64,000 nucleotides of DNA from Rhodobacter capsulatus (lineage in GTDB: Bacteria; Pseudomonadota; Alphaproteobacteria; Rhodobacterales; Rhodobacteraceae), in NCBI RefSeq assembly GCF_003254295.1, contig NZ_QKZO01000001.1:248001-312000 (forward strand), in the 5' to 3' direction. The position numbers and the translations under genes are program-made. Under the pieces are notes generated by a model. That model was not told the DNA's origin. It worked only from the letters and a program-made list of their open reading frames with translations, and did no database searches. How positions within the stretch are numbered: the first letter of the stretch is position 1; each line of letters starts with the position of its first letter. Shown here piece by piece: positions 35,479 through 44,514 of this stretch.

Positions 35479-37419
35479 TCACCCGCCGCCGTGCTTGTCG
35501 AGCAGGGACTGCAGGAAATCCGACATCGCGGCCCGGTCCTCGCCAAGGTCGCCTGTGTCTTCAAGTTTCGACTTTCCGGCACGGTGAAAGGCTTTCGTCG
35601 CTTGGCTGATCCGCCAGGTCACACCCTCGTCGGCCAGGCCTTCAAGAGCTTCCACGGCTTCTTCGGTTTCCGCCCGCACCGCCCGCGTCGCCTGCAACTT
35701 GGCCAGTTCCTCGGCCAGACACATGCGGGCAAAGTCCCTGTCGTCACGGCGCAGCACCGGTGGGGCCGAGCGCACATGGGGATGCGACATCAGGGTTTCA
35801 AGCACCCCCGGGTTTTCGCGCGCCAAAGCTTCAGCCAAAGCCTCGGACGGCCGGTCGGCCTGCATCAGCATCGTGTCGCGCAGCCTGGCAACGCCGGGAT
35901 CGGACAGGCGCAGCCGTTCGATCTGGCTTTCGAATTCCGCGACCAGCGCGGGATGGGCGCAGAGGATCGCCATGATCATCGTCTCGCGCAGCTGTTCGGC
36001 CACCGCCTCGCTGCCCGCCGAAGCCAGAAGCGAGGCGCGCGTGGCCGACAGCGGCAAGGCGGGCGGCTTCGCGCCGCGGGGGCCCGCGCCCGGGCTGCGC
36101 GGCATGCTCCAGCGCGGCGCCTGCCCGCCGCGGCCCAAGCCGAACAGCTCTTCGCGCAGCCGCTTGATATCCTCGCCGTAATGGGCGCGGATCGAGGGAT
36201 CGGCGATCTTCCTGAGCGCCGCGCGCAGGCTCTTGTCGAGCGCCGCCTTGCGTTCGGGGCTGTCGAAGACCTTGCCCTCGATTTCCCGCTGCCAGAGCAG
36301 ATCGACCATCGGTTTCGCGCCCGCCAGCACCCGCTCCATCGCCTCGCGGCCCTCGGCCTTGATCAGATCGTCCGGGTCCTGACCGCCGGGCAGGATGGCA
36401 AAGCGCAGCGCCTTGCCCGCCTCCAGCAGCGGCAGCGCCAGATCGACCAGCCGCAGCCCCGCCCGCAGCCCGGCCGCATCGCCATCGAGCGCGATCACCG
36501 GCTCGTCGGCAATGCGCCACATCAGGCGCAACTGATCTTCGGTGATCGCCGTGCCCAGCGGCGCGACAGCGCCGGTGAAGCCCGCCTCGACCAGCGCGAT
36601 CACGTCGACATAACCCTCGGCGACGATCAGGGGCTTGCCCTTGCCGCAGGCCTCGCGCGCGGGGCCAAGGTTGTAAAGATTGCGGCCCTTGTCGAACAGC
36701 TCGGTTTCCGGGCCGTTGAGGTATTTCGCCCGCGCATTGGGGTCCATCGCCCGCCCGCCCAAGCTGATCGCCCGGCCGCGCGCGTCGCGGATGGGAAAGA
36801 TGATCCGGCCGCGGAAGCGGTCATAGGGGGCGCCGCCCTCGTCGGGGCGGATGCACAGCCCGGCATCGACGATCAGGTCGGGGGCGATGCCTTTGCCGGT
36901 CAGCGCCTGATAAAGGCCGTTGCGGCTGTCGGGGGCAAAACCGATCTCGAAGCGTTCGAGCGCCGAGGCCCCCAGCCGCCTGCGCGCCAGATAATCCCGC
37001 GCCGCCGCCCCCGCCTGGGTGTTCAGCTGCAGCCGGAACCACTTCACCGCCTCTTCCATCACCCGCACCAGTTCGGTGCGCCGGTCGGCCTTTTGCGCCG
37101 CCTGCGGATCGCGGGCGGGCATCACCATGCCCGCTTCGCGCGCCAGGATCTCGACCGCCTCGATGAAACCGACATTCTCGGTTTCCTTGACGAAGCTCAC
37201 CGCGTCGCCCTTGGCGTGGCAGCCGAAGCAGTAATAGAAGCCCTTGCGGTCATCGACGTGGAACGAGGCCGACTTTTCGGTGTGGAACGGACAGGGCGCC
37301 CAGAAATCGCCCTTGCCGCGGTTCGACTTGCGCGGATCCCAGATCACCTTGCGGCCGACCACCTGCGACAGCGGCAGGCGGTTGCGCAATTCGTCAAGGA
37401 AACCGGGCGGCAGGGACAT
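35479..37419 (-). CDS. dnaG: DNA primase DnaG
   Basis: A 646-residue primase that makes RNA primers for replication. The zinc-binding domain is CPFHTEKSASFHVDDRKGFY through YCFGCHAKG (CHC2 type), the TOPRIM domain has EGYVDVIAL and the DGDAAG metal motif, and a C-terminal helicase-binding domain follows. It is transcribed with rpoD downstream. The 298-bp region to the divergent tad genes holds the upstream signals of both and no further gene. Confidence 0.98.
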   Translation of the reverse strand: MSLPPGFLDELRNRLPLSQVVGRKVIWDPRKSNRGKGDFWAPCPFHTEKSASFHVDDRKGFYYCFGCHAKGDAVSFVKETENVGFIEAVEILAREAGMVMPARDPQAAQKADRRTELVRVMEEAVKWFRLQLNTQAGAAARDYLARRRLGASALERFEIGFAPDSRNGLYQALTGKGIAPDLIVDAGLCIRPDEGGAPYDRFRGRIIFPIRDARGRAISLGGRAMDPNARAKYLNGPETELFDKGRNLYNLGPAREACGKGKPLIVAEGYVDVIALVEAGFTGAVAPLGTAITEDQLRLMWRIADEPVIALDGDAAGLRAGLRLVDLALPLLEAGKALRFAILPGGQDPDDLIKAEGREAMERVLAGAKPMVDLLWQREIEGKVFDSPERKAALDKSLRAALRKIADPSIRAHYGEDIKRLREELFGLGRGGQAPRWSMPRSPGAGPRGAKPPALPLSATRASLLASAGSEAVAEQLRETMIMAILCAHPALVAEFESQIERLRLSDPGVARLRDTMLMQADRPSEALAEALARENPGVLETLMSHPHVRSAPPVLRRDDRDFARMCLAEELAKLQATRAVRAETEEAVEALEGLADEGVTWRISQATKAFHRAGKSKLEDTGDLGEDRAAMSDFLQSLLDKHGGG

Positions 37420-37487
37420 GGCACCTATATCGGGATTTGGAACGCCGGTGTCGAGAGGCCCAAGGCCGAATCATAACGCCTAACAGA

Positions 37488-37502
37488 TTAACATCTTCCT
37501 AA
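37488..37502. promoter_or_regulatory. Candidate CtrA site
   Basis: TTAAC-ATCTTC-CTAAC differs by one base from the CtrA full site TTAAC-N6-TTAAC (TTAA-N7-TTAA). It lies in the dnaG/tad divergent region. CtrA controls pilus and motility genes in related bacteria, so regulation of the Tad-type genes is plausible but unproven. Confidence 0.4.
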
Positions 37503-37717
37503 CGGCGCCGGGGAAATCGATGCTTCGGCAAAGCATTGTCCCGAACCGCACGACTGCGCCCGCCGCGGCCCGCAGAATGTTGCAAATTCCTGTACAATCA
37601 ACGCCCTGCGCCACCGATGCGCCACATTTCCGCCCGGTTCCGGCGCAAGAAGGAAGATGGAACAGTCCGGACCCCGGCGAGTCGGGGCCGGGCCGCGCAC
37701 CGGATCGGAGACAGGCG

Positions 37718-39664
37718 ATGAAACTGGGCAGTCGGGACGGGAAAGCTCGGGGCGAGAAGGCTCGGGGCGGCGGGATGCTGCGCCGACTGCTTCGCAACGA
37801 GGATGGCGCCCTGATCATCCTGTCGCTGCAGATCTTCCTGTTCATGCTGATCACCACCGGGATCGCGATCGATCTGGTCCGGGTCGAGGAACGCCGCACC
37901 CTGATCCAGAACACCATCGACCGCGCAGTGCTGGCCGCCGCCTCGCTGAGCCAGAAACGCGATCCGAAACTGGTGGTGAAGGATTATCTGACCAAGGCCG
38001 GGCTGGGCTATATTGCCAACGATGCAAGCTTCAACCCGAAGGTCGAAGGCAGCATCGCGCAGGGATGGCGGCGCGTCACCGTCGAGGTCGACGACAAGAT
38101 GCCGACGATCTTCGGGCCGCTGCTCGGGGTGAACAGCCTTGCCGCCGCCGGCGACACCCAGGCGATGCAGGCGGTCGGCAATGTCGAGATCTCGCTCGTG
38201 CTCGACATTTCGGGCTCGATGGACACTGCGGTGCCGGACAATCCCGACTGCACCTACAACTGCGTCAAGTCCAAGACCCGGATCCAGCATCTGCGGGAAG
38301 CGGCGAAAACCTTCGTGAACACGGTCTTCGCCTCGGCGAATGGCGGCGTGGCGGCCGGACGCACCAGCATCAGCGTCGTGCCCTATTCGACGAATGTCTA
38401 TCTGGGTCCGGAAATGCAGGAGGGCTTCCCGCTCTCGAACGATTTCACCATCACGCCCGGCAGCGGCTATGCGATGCCGCAATGCGCCGATTTCGTCGCC
38501 AGCGATTACGACACGCTGCAGATCGACGGCAAGACGCCGCTGACCCGGACGATGTACGGCAGCTCCTACAAATACGGTGACACGCTCGGCACGCTCGTGA
38601 GCAACAACAACACCGGAAACAACCCGGCCCAGGTCTGGCACAACTGCCTCGACACCGTGCAGAACAGGGTGATCCCGCTGTCCGACGACCCCGCCTTCCT
38701 GGCCGCCGACACCACGGGCTTCATCGACAAGCTGACCGTCAGCGGCTCGACCTCGATCGAACTCGGCACGAAATGGGGCCTTGCGCTGCTCGATCCCTCG
38801 GCGCGCGACGAGGTGGCCAAGATGTCCTCGGTCAGCAGCAGCTTCCGGGAAACGAAGCCGCGGCCGATCGACTATGACGGCGACACGATGAAGGTTCTGG
38901 TGCTGATGACCGACGGCGAGAACCAGTACAACTTCTCGACCCTGCCGGGATTCCGCTCCGGCCCCTCGGGGATCATGTCGACGCTGGGCGTGGACACCCT
39001 CGGCAGCTTCGGCCCCTCGGCGACGACGGCAAGCGGGATCTATTATCACGACGCCTCGAAAACCAGCGCGCCCTATTACAAATACGAGACCGGCACCTGG
39101 GTCGCCCGCAGCGCGATCACCAAGACCACGCAGGAGCAGCAGGTCCAGACCGCGACCTGCACGCAATACAAGAACTCCTGGGGGCAATGGAAATGGAACA
39201 GCTGCTCGGTGGGCACCAGCAACTGCACCCAGATCAGCGCCACCTCGACCCTGCGCACCTACACCTGCAAGAAGACCGTCACGATCGATGTCGTCACCGA
39301 AGCGCCGATCTACGACGTCAGCTATGACCATCTCTATCAGGTGAAGAACTGGAACCTGAACACCGTGGCCGGGCTTGTGGGCAAACCCTATGGCCGTAAC
39401 GCCGGGGCGCAATATGACCTGATGGCGAATTCCGTGCTGGCGCGCGACACCAAGGACGCCAGAACCAAGAAGCTCTGCACGGCGGCGAAGGCCAAGGGCA
39501 TCTACATCTTCACCATCGCGACCGATGCGCCCTCCGCCGCCAAGACGCTGCTGCAAGACTGCTCCAGCGGGCCCAGCTATTATTACGCGGTTCAGGGCAG
39601 CAACCTGTCGACGGCCTTCGCCTCGATCGCCGCCTCGATCTCCTCCTTGCGGCTGACGAACTGA
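37718..39664 (+). CDS. TadG-like protein with von Willebrand A domain
   Basis: A 648-residue Tad/Flp-pilus-associated protein. An N-terminal membrane helix follows the TadE-like EDGALIILSLQIFLFMLITT (about 28-52), and a VWA domain begins near residue 158 with the metal-binding VLDISGSMD (DxSxS) and a later LMTDGENQYN. The long Thr/Ser/Tyr-rich insert near 450-530 contains paired cysteines (ATCTQYKN, SCSVGTSNC, TYTCKK). The start MKLGSR at 37718 follows GGAG. It is first of three Tad-type genes here, away from any tadA/flp genes. Confidence 0.85.
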   Translation: MKLGSRDGKARGEKARGGGMLRRLLRNEDGALIILSLQIFLFMLITTGIAIDLVRVEERRTLIQNTIDRAVLAAASLSQKRDPKLVVKDYLTKAGLGYIANDASFNPKVEGSIAQGWRRVTVEVDDKMPTIFGPLLGVNSLAAAGDTQAMQAVGNVEISLVLDISGSMDTAVPDNPDCTYNCVKSKTRIQHLREAAKTFVNTVFASANGGVAAGRTSISVVPYSTNVYLGPEMQEGFPLSNDFTITPGSGYAMPQCADFVASDYDTLQIDGKTPLTRTMYGSSYKYGDTLGTLVSNNNTGNNPAQVWHNCLDTVQNRVIPLSDDPAFLAADTTGFIDKLTVSGSTSIELGTKWGLALLDPSARDEVAKMSSVSSSFRETKPRPIDYDGDTMKVLVLMTDGENQYNFSTLPGFRSGPSGIMSTLGVDTLGSFGPSATTASGIYYHDASKTSAPYYKYETGTWVARSAITKTTQEQQVQTATCTQYKNSWGQWKWNSCSVGTSNCTQISATSTLRTYTCKKTVTIDVVTEAPIYDVSYDHLYQVKNWNLNTVAGLVGKPYGRNAGAQYDLMANSVLARDTKDARTKKLCTAAKAKGIYIFTIATDAPSAAKTLLQDCSSGPSYYYAVQGSNLSTAFASIAASISSLRLTN

Positions 39665-39672
39665 GGCCCGCG

Positions 39673-40227
39673 ATGAAACGGCTGCGCGTCACCTTGCGAT
39701 CTGTCCCGTGGCTCGGACATCTGCTGCGCTCCGAAGAGGGCGCGGCCTCGATCCCGGCGGTGTTCTGGATGCCGTTCTTCGTGATGATGATGGTGGCCTC
39801 GGTCGAGATGTGCATTCTGGGGATCCGGCAAACCCTGCTCGATCGCGGCGTCGATCTGACCACGCGGATCCTGCGGCTGGGCGTGGCCGCGATGCCGAGC
39901 CACGACCAGCTCAAGCGCTCGATCTGCGGCAACATCGCCTTCCTGCCCGATTGCATGCAGGATCTGACCGTCGAGGTGTTTCAGGTCGACCGCGCCACCT
40001 GGAGCTCGGATCTCAACGGCCGAAGCGTGCTGTGCGCCGATTCGATCACCGAGACCAACAAGCCGGTCATTCAGCCCGGCGTCTCGGGTCAGCTGATGAT
40101 CCTGCGCGCCTGCCTGCGCGTCTCGCCGATGGAGACGCTCAACCCGCTGTCTCAGGCGCTGACCCATGATATCGGCGGGGATTATGCGCTGATCACCACC
40201 ACCGCCTTTGTCAACGAACCGCAGTAG
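39673..40227 (+). CDS. TadE-like pilus assembly protein
   Basis: A 184-residue TadE-family minor pseudopilin-like protein. The N-terminal membrane segment is in SEEGAASIPAVFWMPFFVMM (about 20-47), with the glutamate pair before it as in prepilin-type sequences. The rest is extracytoplasmic, with cysteines that could pair (SICGNIAFLPDCM). It is nine bases after the TadG-like gene. Confidence 0.85.
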   Translation: MKRLRVTLRSVPWLGHLLRSEEGAASIPAVFWMPFFVMMMVASVEMCILGIRQTLLDRGVDLTTRILRLGVAAMPSHDQLKRSICGNIAFLPDCMQDLTVEVFQVDRATWSSDLNGRSVLCADSITETNKPVIQPGVSGQLMILRACLRVSPMETLNPLSQALTHDIGGDYALITTTAFVNEPQ

Positions 40228-40234
40228 GGCCCCG

Positions 40235-40921
40235 ATGACCGCAGTCCGCAGTCCAGAACGACCGGGGGCAGAGCGCGGCGGCGCGGCCTGGCTGATGCGC
40301 CGTCTGCGCCGGCTTCTGCGCGACGAACGCGGCTCGATCCCGATCGAGGGGGTGATGGGCGCCTTGCTCATCCTTGGCTGGTATGTCATCGCCTTTCAGT
40401 TCTTCGACGCCTTCCGCGCCAAGGCGCAGACCTTGAAGGCCAGCTACACCGTCGCCGACATGATCTCGCGGGAGGAAACACCGATCGGCCCCAGCTATAT
40501 GGCGGGGGCGAAGCGGATGTTCGATTTCATGCTGAACAGCGATGCCAGCCGCAGCTGGATGCGGGTCTCGATCATCTACTGCCCGAGCGACGGCAAGGCC
40601 GATACCACGATCGATTGCGACGGCAGCACCTACAAATTCGCGATCGAGAAATCCTGGGCCACGGGCGCGACCCCGGTGCATACGGCAACCACGATCAATG
40701 CCGAGAAAGACCGGATCCCGCTGATGTCCGAGGGGGATTACGCGGTGATTCTGGAAACCTCGCTCAGCTACAACCCGATCTTCGACATCGGCCAGAAGTC
40801 CCTGACGCTGGACGGCGGCCAGACCTGGACCAGCCAGGGCCTGTCCGAGCAGCTCCGGTTCTCGAATTTCATCATCACCCGCTCGCGCGGGGTGCGCAAC
40901 ACCTGGAGCGACGCCAGCTGA
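40235..40921 (+). CDS. TadE/TadF-like pseudopilin
   Basis: A 228-residue protein with an N-terminal basic stretch, a prepilin-like DERGSIPIEGVMGALLILGW (about 36-58) membrane segment and an extracytoplasmic domain. The domain has a cysteine pair (YCPSDGKADTTIDCDGS). The start MTAVRS at 40235 is seven bases after the preceding stop; an alternative inside the upstream gene is possible. It is the third gene of the small Tad-type operon. Confidence 0.82.
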   Translation: MTAVRSPERPGAERGGAAWLMRRLRRLLRDERGSIPIEGVMGALLILGWYVIAFQFFDAFRAKAQTLKASYTVADMISREETPIGPSYMAGAKRMFDFMLNSDASRSWMRVSIIYCPSDGKADTTIDCDGSTYKFAIEKSWATGATPVHTATTINAEKDRIPLMSEGDYAVILETSLSYNPIFDIGQKSLTLDGGQTWTSQGLSEQLRFSNFIITRSRGVRNTWSDAS

Positions 40922-40937
40922 TCCGGGGCCCCGACGC

Positions 40938-41525
40938 TCAGGCGCCGACCGCCTTGCGCACCATGTCCCAATAGATCGTCTCGATCCCCTCGCGGCTCAG
41001 CCGCCCGCCCTCGCGGTACCAGGTATTGACCCCGGTCAGCATCGCGATGATCGCCATCGCCGCCAGTTTCGTGTCGGGCAGGGCAAAGACCCCCTCGGCC
41101 TGACCGGCCCGCAAGATCGTCTCCAGCTCGGTCTCATAGGCGCGGCGCAGCGCCTCGATGACGGCGAAATTCCCCTCCGAGAGATTGCGCAATTCCATGT
41201 AGCTCAGGAACACCGCCTCGGCCCGGGGCAGGTTGTGGCGGATGTGAAAGCGCACGAAGCTCTCCAGCGCCGCCAGCGCCCCCGGCCCGCGCGGCACCCC
41301 GGCCCAGGCGGCCAGAAGCTCGTCCATATGCGTCTTGAGCAGATCGAAAAGCAGCGCCTCCTTGTCGGGGGTGTAAAGATAAAGCGCCCCCGCCTGCACC
41401 CCGACCGCCGCCGCGATCTGCCGCATCGAGACCGCGGCAAAGCCGTGCCGGGCGAAAAGGCGGCTCGCCTCGGCGCGGATGCGCGGCCCGGTGATTTCCG
41501 AATGAGACCCTGTCTTGCGTGCCAT
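40938..41525 (-). CDS. TetR-family transcriptional regulator
   Basis: A 195-residue regulator. The helix-turn-helix lies in RLFARHGFAAVSMRQIAAAV and GVQAGALYLYTPDKEALLFD (about 23-65). The C-terminal half resembles regulators of acyl-CoA or fatty-acid metabolism (AVFLSYMELRNLSEGNFAVI), but this is weak. A palindrome 15 bp upstream (41540-41553) is its probable operator. It is divergent from a small lipoprotein gene. Confidence 0.88.
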   Translation of the reverse strand: MARKTGSHSEITGPRIRAEASRLFARHGFAAVSMRQIAAAVGVQAGALYLYTPDKEALLFDLLKTHMDELLAAWAGVPRGPGALAALESFVRFHIRHNLPRAEAVFLSYMELRNLSEGNFAVIEALRRAYETELETILRAGQAEGVFALPDTKLAAMAIIAMLTGVNTWYREGGRLSREGIETIYWDMVRKAVGA

Positions 41526-41539
41526 GGTCGCAGGCTATC

Positions 41540-41553
41540 TGAACGCGCGTTCA
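41540..41553. promoter_or_regulatory. Palindrome, probable TetR operator
   Basis: TGAACGCGCGTTCA is a perfect 14-bp palindrome between the TetR gene (start 41525) and the divergent small lipoprotein gene (41622). Typical TetR-type sites have this TTGAACG...CGTTCAA form. The arms share TGAAC/GTTCA with the pspA-region operators, but the spacing differs (4 instead of 3). Confidence 0.65.
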
Positions 41554-41621
41554 ATATCAAACCGGCTCTGGCGGCGCGGGGCCGGGCTCCTTATGCTGGC
41601 GCGACATCACCCGGAGCCCCC

Positions 41622-41819
41622 ATGCTGCGCCCTGCCCTGATCCTGCCGCTTGCCCTTGCCGCCTGTTCGGCCGCGCCCGGGACGGATTTCCCGAAACTGG
41701 TCCCCGCCGAGACGCTTCTGGTCGAGGAACCGCTCTCGCCCTCGCCCGCGCCGGGGCTCGAGGCCCGGGCCGAAGCCCTGCGCGCCCGCGCCGAGGCCCT
41801 GCGCGCCGAGACCCCGTGA
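41622..41819 (+). CDS. Small lipoprotein
   Basis: A 65-residue protein with a lipoprotein signal MLRPALILPLALAACSAAPG (C15). It ends in a short helical repeat rich in Ala, Arg and Glu (EARAEALRARAEALRAETP). CCGGAG lies before the ATG. Function unknown. It is divergent from the TetR gene and may be under its control. Confidence 0.6.
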   Translation: MLRPALILPLALAACSAAPGTDFPKLVPAETLLVEEPLSPSPAPGLEARAEALRARAEALRAETP

Positions 41820-41894
41820 CGCAAGCCGCGCGTTGCTTTGCGCGCCGCGAAAGGCTAACAGGGCGCATCTGATCGCCAACTGCATGAGGTTCCC

Positions 41895-43193
41895 ATGACC
41901 GCCGCCGCCGCTCGACCGCTTCGCCTTGGCATCGCGGGGCTTGGCACCGTCGGCATTGGCGTGGTGAAGATCGTGCAGCGTCACGCCGATCTTCTGGCGG
42001 CGCGCTCCGGCCGCCCGGTGGAGATCACCGCCGTTTCCGCCCGCGACCGCACGAAGAACCGCGATGCGGATCTGTCGGGCTACGCCTGGGAAACCGACCC
42101 GGTGGCGCTGGCCTTGCGCGACGATGTCGATGTGCTGGTCGAGGTGATGGGCGGCCACGAAGGCGCGGCCCGCGACGCGACCGAGGCCGCGCTGAAGGCG
42201 GGCAAGGATGTCGTCACCGCGAACAAGGCGCTTTTGGCGCATCACGGTCAGGCTTTGGCCGAACTCGCCGAGGGTCTGGGCCGGGTGATCCGCTATGAGG
42301 CCGCCGTCGCGGGCGGCATTCCGGTAATCAAGGCGCTGACCGAGGGGCTGGCGGGCAATCAGATCCGCCGGGTGATGGGGGTGATGAACGGCACCTGCAA
42401 CTACATCCTGACGCGGATGGAAACCGCGGGCCTGCCCTATGACACGGTGTTCGAGGAAGCCCGGCAGCTGGGCTATCTGGAAGCCGACCCGCAGCTGGAT
42501 GTGGGCGGCATCGACGCGGGCCACAAGCTCTCGATCCTCGCCGCCATCGCCTTCGGCACGAAAGTCAGCTTTGCCAATGTCGTGCTGGAAGGCATCGGCT
42601 GCATCTCGATCGACGACATCCGCCGCGCCGGTGACATGGGCTACAAGATCAAGCTTTTAGGCGTGGCGCAGATGACCGGCCGGGGGCTGGAACAGCGGAT
42701 GATGCCCTGCCTCGTGCCCGCGGCCTCGCCCTTGGGGCAGTTGCAGGGCGGCACCAACATGGTGGTGATCGAGGGCGACTCGGTCGGCCAGATCGTCTTG
42801 CGCGGCGCGGGGGCGGGCGAAGGCCCGACGGCTTCGGCGGTGATGGGCGACGTGCTGGATCTTGCGCGCGGGCTGCGCCTGCCGACCTTCGGGCAACCGG
42901 CGGCGAGCCTTGCCGATCCGATCCCGGCCGCGGTTTCGGCCCCCGCCCCCTATTACCTGCGCCTCGAGCTGATGGACAAGCCCGGCGCGCTGGCCAAGGT
43001 CGCCGCCGTGCTGGGCGAGGCGGGCGTCTCGATTTCCCGCATGCGCCAATACGGCCACGAGGACACCTCGGCCCCGGTTCTGATCGTGACCCACAAGACC
43101 ACCCGCGATGCGATCGACCTGGCGATTGCGGCCCTGCCCGCCACCGGCGTCGTGCTGGGCGATCCGGTGGCGCTTCGGATCGAAGAAGTCTGA
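41895..43193 (+). CDS. hom: Homoserine dehydrogenase
   Basis: A 432-residue enzyme that reduces aspartate semialdehyde to homoserine for Met/Thr synthesis. The Rossmann motif GLGTVGIGV is near residue 16; the catalytic region has AAVAGGIPVIKAL, NGTCNYILTRM and DVGGIDAGHKL. A C-terminal ACT domain (about 350-432, LELMDKPGALAKVAAVLGEA) suggests feedback by threonine. A strong hairpin follows. Confidence 0.97.
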   Translation: MTAAAARPLRLGIAGLGTVGIGVVKIVQRHADLLAARSGRPVEITAVSARDRTKNRDADLSGYAWETDPVALALRDDVDVLVEVMGGHEGAARDATEAALKAGKDVVTANKALLAHHGQALAELAEGLGRVIRYEAAVAGGIPVIKALTEGLAGNQIRRVMGVMNGTCNYILTRMETAGLPYDTVFEEARQLGYLEADPQLDVGGIDAGHKLSILAAIAFGTKVSFANVVLEGIGCISIDDIRRAGDMGYKIKLLGVAQMTGRGLEQRMMPCLVPAASPLGQLQGGTNMVVIEGDSVGQIVLRGAGAGEGPTASAVMGDVLDLARGLRLPTFGQPAASLADPIPAAVSAPAPYYLRLELMDKPGALAKVAAVLGEAGVSISRMRQYGHEDTSAPVLIVTHKTTRDAIDLAIAALPATGVVLGDPVALRIEEV

Positions 43194-43200
43194 CCGGACC

Positions 43201-43240
43201 CGCCCCGGTCCGGTGCATCTGCGCACCGGACCGGGCGGGG
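43201..43240 (+). terminator. hom terminator hairpin
   Basis: CCCCGGTCCGGTGC and GCACCGGACCGGG pair around a short loop directly after hom. The stem is strong and GC-rich, with no T-run. Confidence 0.6.
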
Positions 43241-43355
43241 ATCCGCCGCCGCTCTCGACAGATTGAACGCAGTTTCAGATCGTTAGCGCTGTCAGACTTG
43301 TCAAGGCGGCGCGTCTCTGGCCTAGCTGTGCCAACCCAAAAGCACAGGACATGCC

Positions 43356-44321
43356 ATGACCACCCCCACCGATTTCAATGATCGCCTGCTGTCGCTCGGC
43401 CTTGCGCGCGTGTCGGAAGCCGCCGCCCATGCCTCGGCCCGGCTGATCGGCCACGGCGATGAAAAGGCCGCCGACCAGGCCGCCGTTAACGCGATGCGCG
43501 AGCAGCTCAACATCCTCGACATCCGCGGCGTCGTGGTGATCGGCGAGGGCGAGCGCGACGAGGCGCCGATGCTTTACATCGGCGAGGAAGTCGGCACCGG
43601 CGAAGGCCCGGCGGTGGATATCGCGCTCGACCCGCTCGAAGGCACGACGCTGACCGCGAAAGACATGCCGAACGCGCTCACCGTGATCGCGATGGCGCCG
43701 CGCGGCACGCTTCTGCACGCGCCCGATGTCTACATGGAAAAGCTGGCGATCGGGCCGGGGTTCGAAAAGGACGTGGTCAGCCTCGACATGACGCCGTCCG
43801 AGCGCATCCACGCCCTGGCCAAGGCCAAGGGCTGCGCGGCGCATGACATCACCTGCTGCATCCTGGAACGTCCGCGCCACGAAGAGCTGATCGCCGAGGT
43901 CCGCGCGACGGGCGCCTCGATCCGGCTGATCACCGATGGCGACGTGGCCGGCATCATCCACTGCGCCGAACCCGACGTGACCGGCATCGACATCTACATG
44001 GGCTCGGGCGGCGCGCCGGAAGGCGTTCTGGCGGCCTCGGCGCTCAAATGCATGGGCGGGCAGATGTGGGGCAAGCTCTTGTTCCGCAACGACGACGAAC
44101 GCGGCCGGGCGAAAAAGGCCGGGATCACCGATCTCGACAAGGTCTATGCCCGCGACGACATGGTCCGCGCCGACGTGATCTTCGCCGCGACCGGCGTGAC
44201 CAACGGCTCGATCCTGCATGGCGTCAAGCGCAACCCGAAATTCATCGAGACCGAAACGATCCTGATGCGCTCGAAAACCGGCTCGGTGCGCCGGGTGATC
44301 TATCGCAACCCGATCCGCTGA
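43356..44321 (+). CDS. glpX: Class II fructose-1,6-bisphosphatase
   Basis: A 321-residue GlpX-type FBPase of gluconeogenesis and the Calvin cycle. Metal- and substrate-binding stretches are VVIGEGERDEAPMLYIGEEV, DIALDPLEGTTLTAKDMPNA and YMGSGGAPEGVLAASALKCM. In phototrophs the GlpX form can supplement the cbb-linked enzyme. hom-glpX-recJ run in the same direction. Confidence 0.96.
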   Translation: MTTPTDFNDRLLSLGLARVSEAAAHASARLIGHGDEKAADQAAVNAMREQLNILDIRGVVVIGEGERDEAPMLYIGEEVGTGEGPAVDIALDPLEGTTLTAKDMPNALTVIAMAPRGTLLHAPDVYMEKLAIGPGFEKDVVSLDMTPSERIHALAKAKGCAAHDITCCILERPRHEELIAEVRATGASIRLITDGDVAGIIHCAEPDVTGIDIYMGSGGAPEGVLAASALKCMGGQMWGKLLFRNDDERGRAKKAGITDLDKVYARDDMVRADVIFAATGVTNGSILHGVKRNPKFIETETILMRSKTGSVRRVIYRNPIR

Positions 44322-44331
44322 GGCGCGGTCA

Positions 44332-44490
44332 CGCGAACGTCACGGGGGGCTGCCGCCCCCCGCACCCCCCGCGCGTATTTTGCCAAGGAAAACCGGATCC
44401 GTTTCACCTTGGCCGAAATATCCCGGGGGTGAATTTGCCGTCAGGCAAAGAGGGGGCGGCGCCCCCGTCCGCCCGCCACTGGCGGGCGTT
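44332..44490. repeat. Extragenic repeat-like spacer between glpX and recJ
   Basis: A G/C-tract hairpin (GGGGGGC-TGCC-GCCCCCC) is followed by GCGTATTTTGCCAAGG and an inverted TTGGCCGAAATATC. It is a diverged version of the elements near 27050 and 30420. CGCCCGCCACTGGCGGGCG (44471-44489) adds a further stem. No gene fits this 193-bp gap. Confidence 0.5.
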
Positions 44491-44514
44491 CCCGTTTTTC
44501 GCTAGAGCTGCGCC

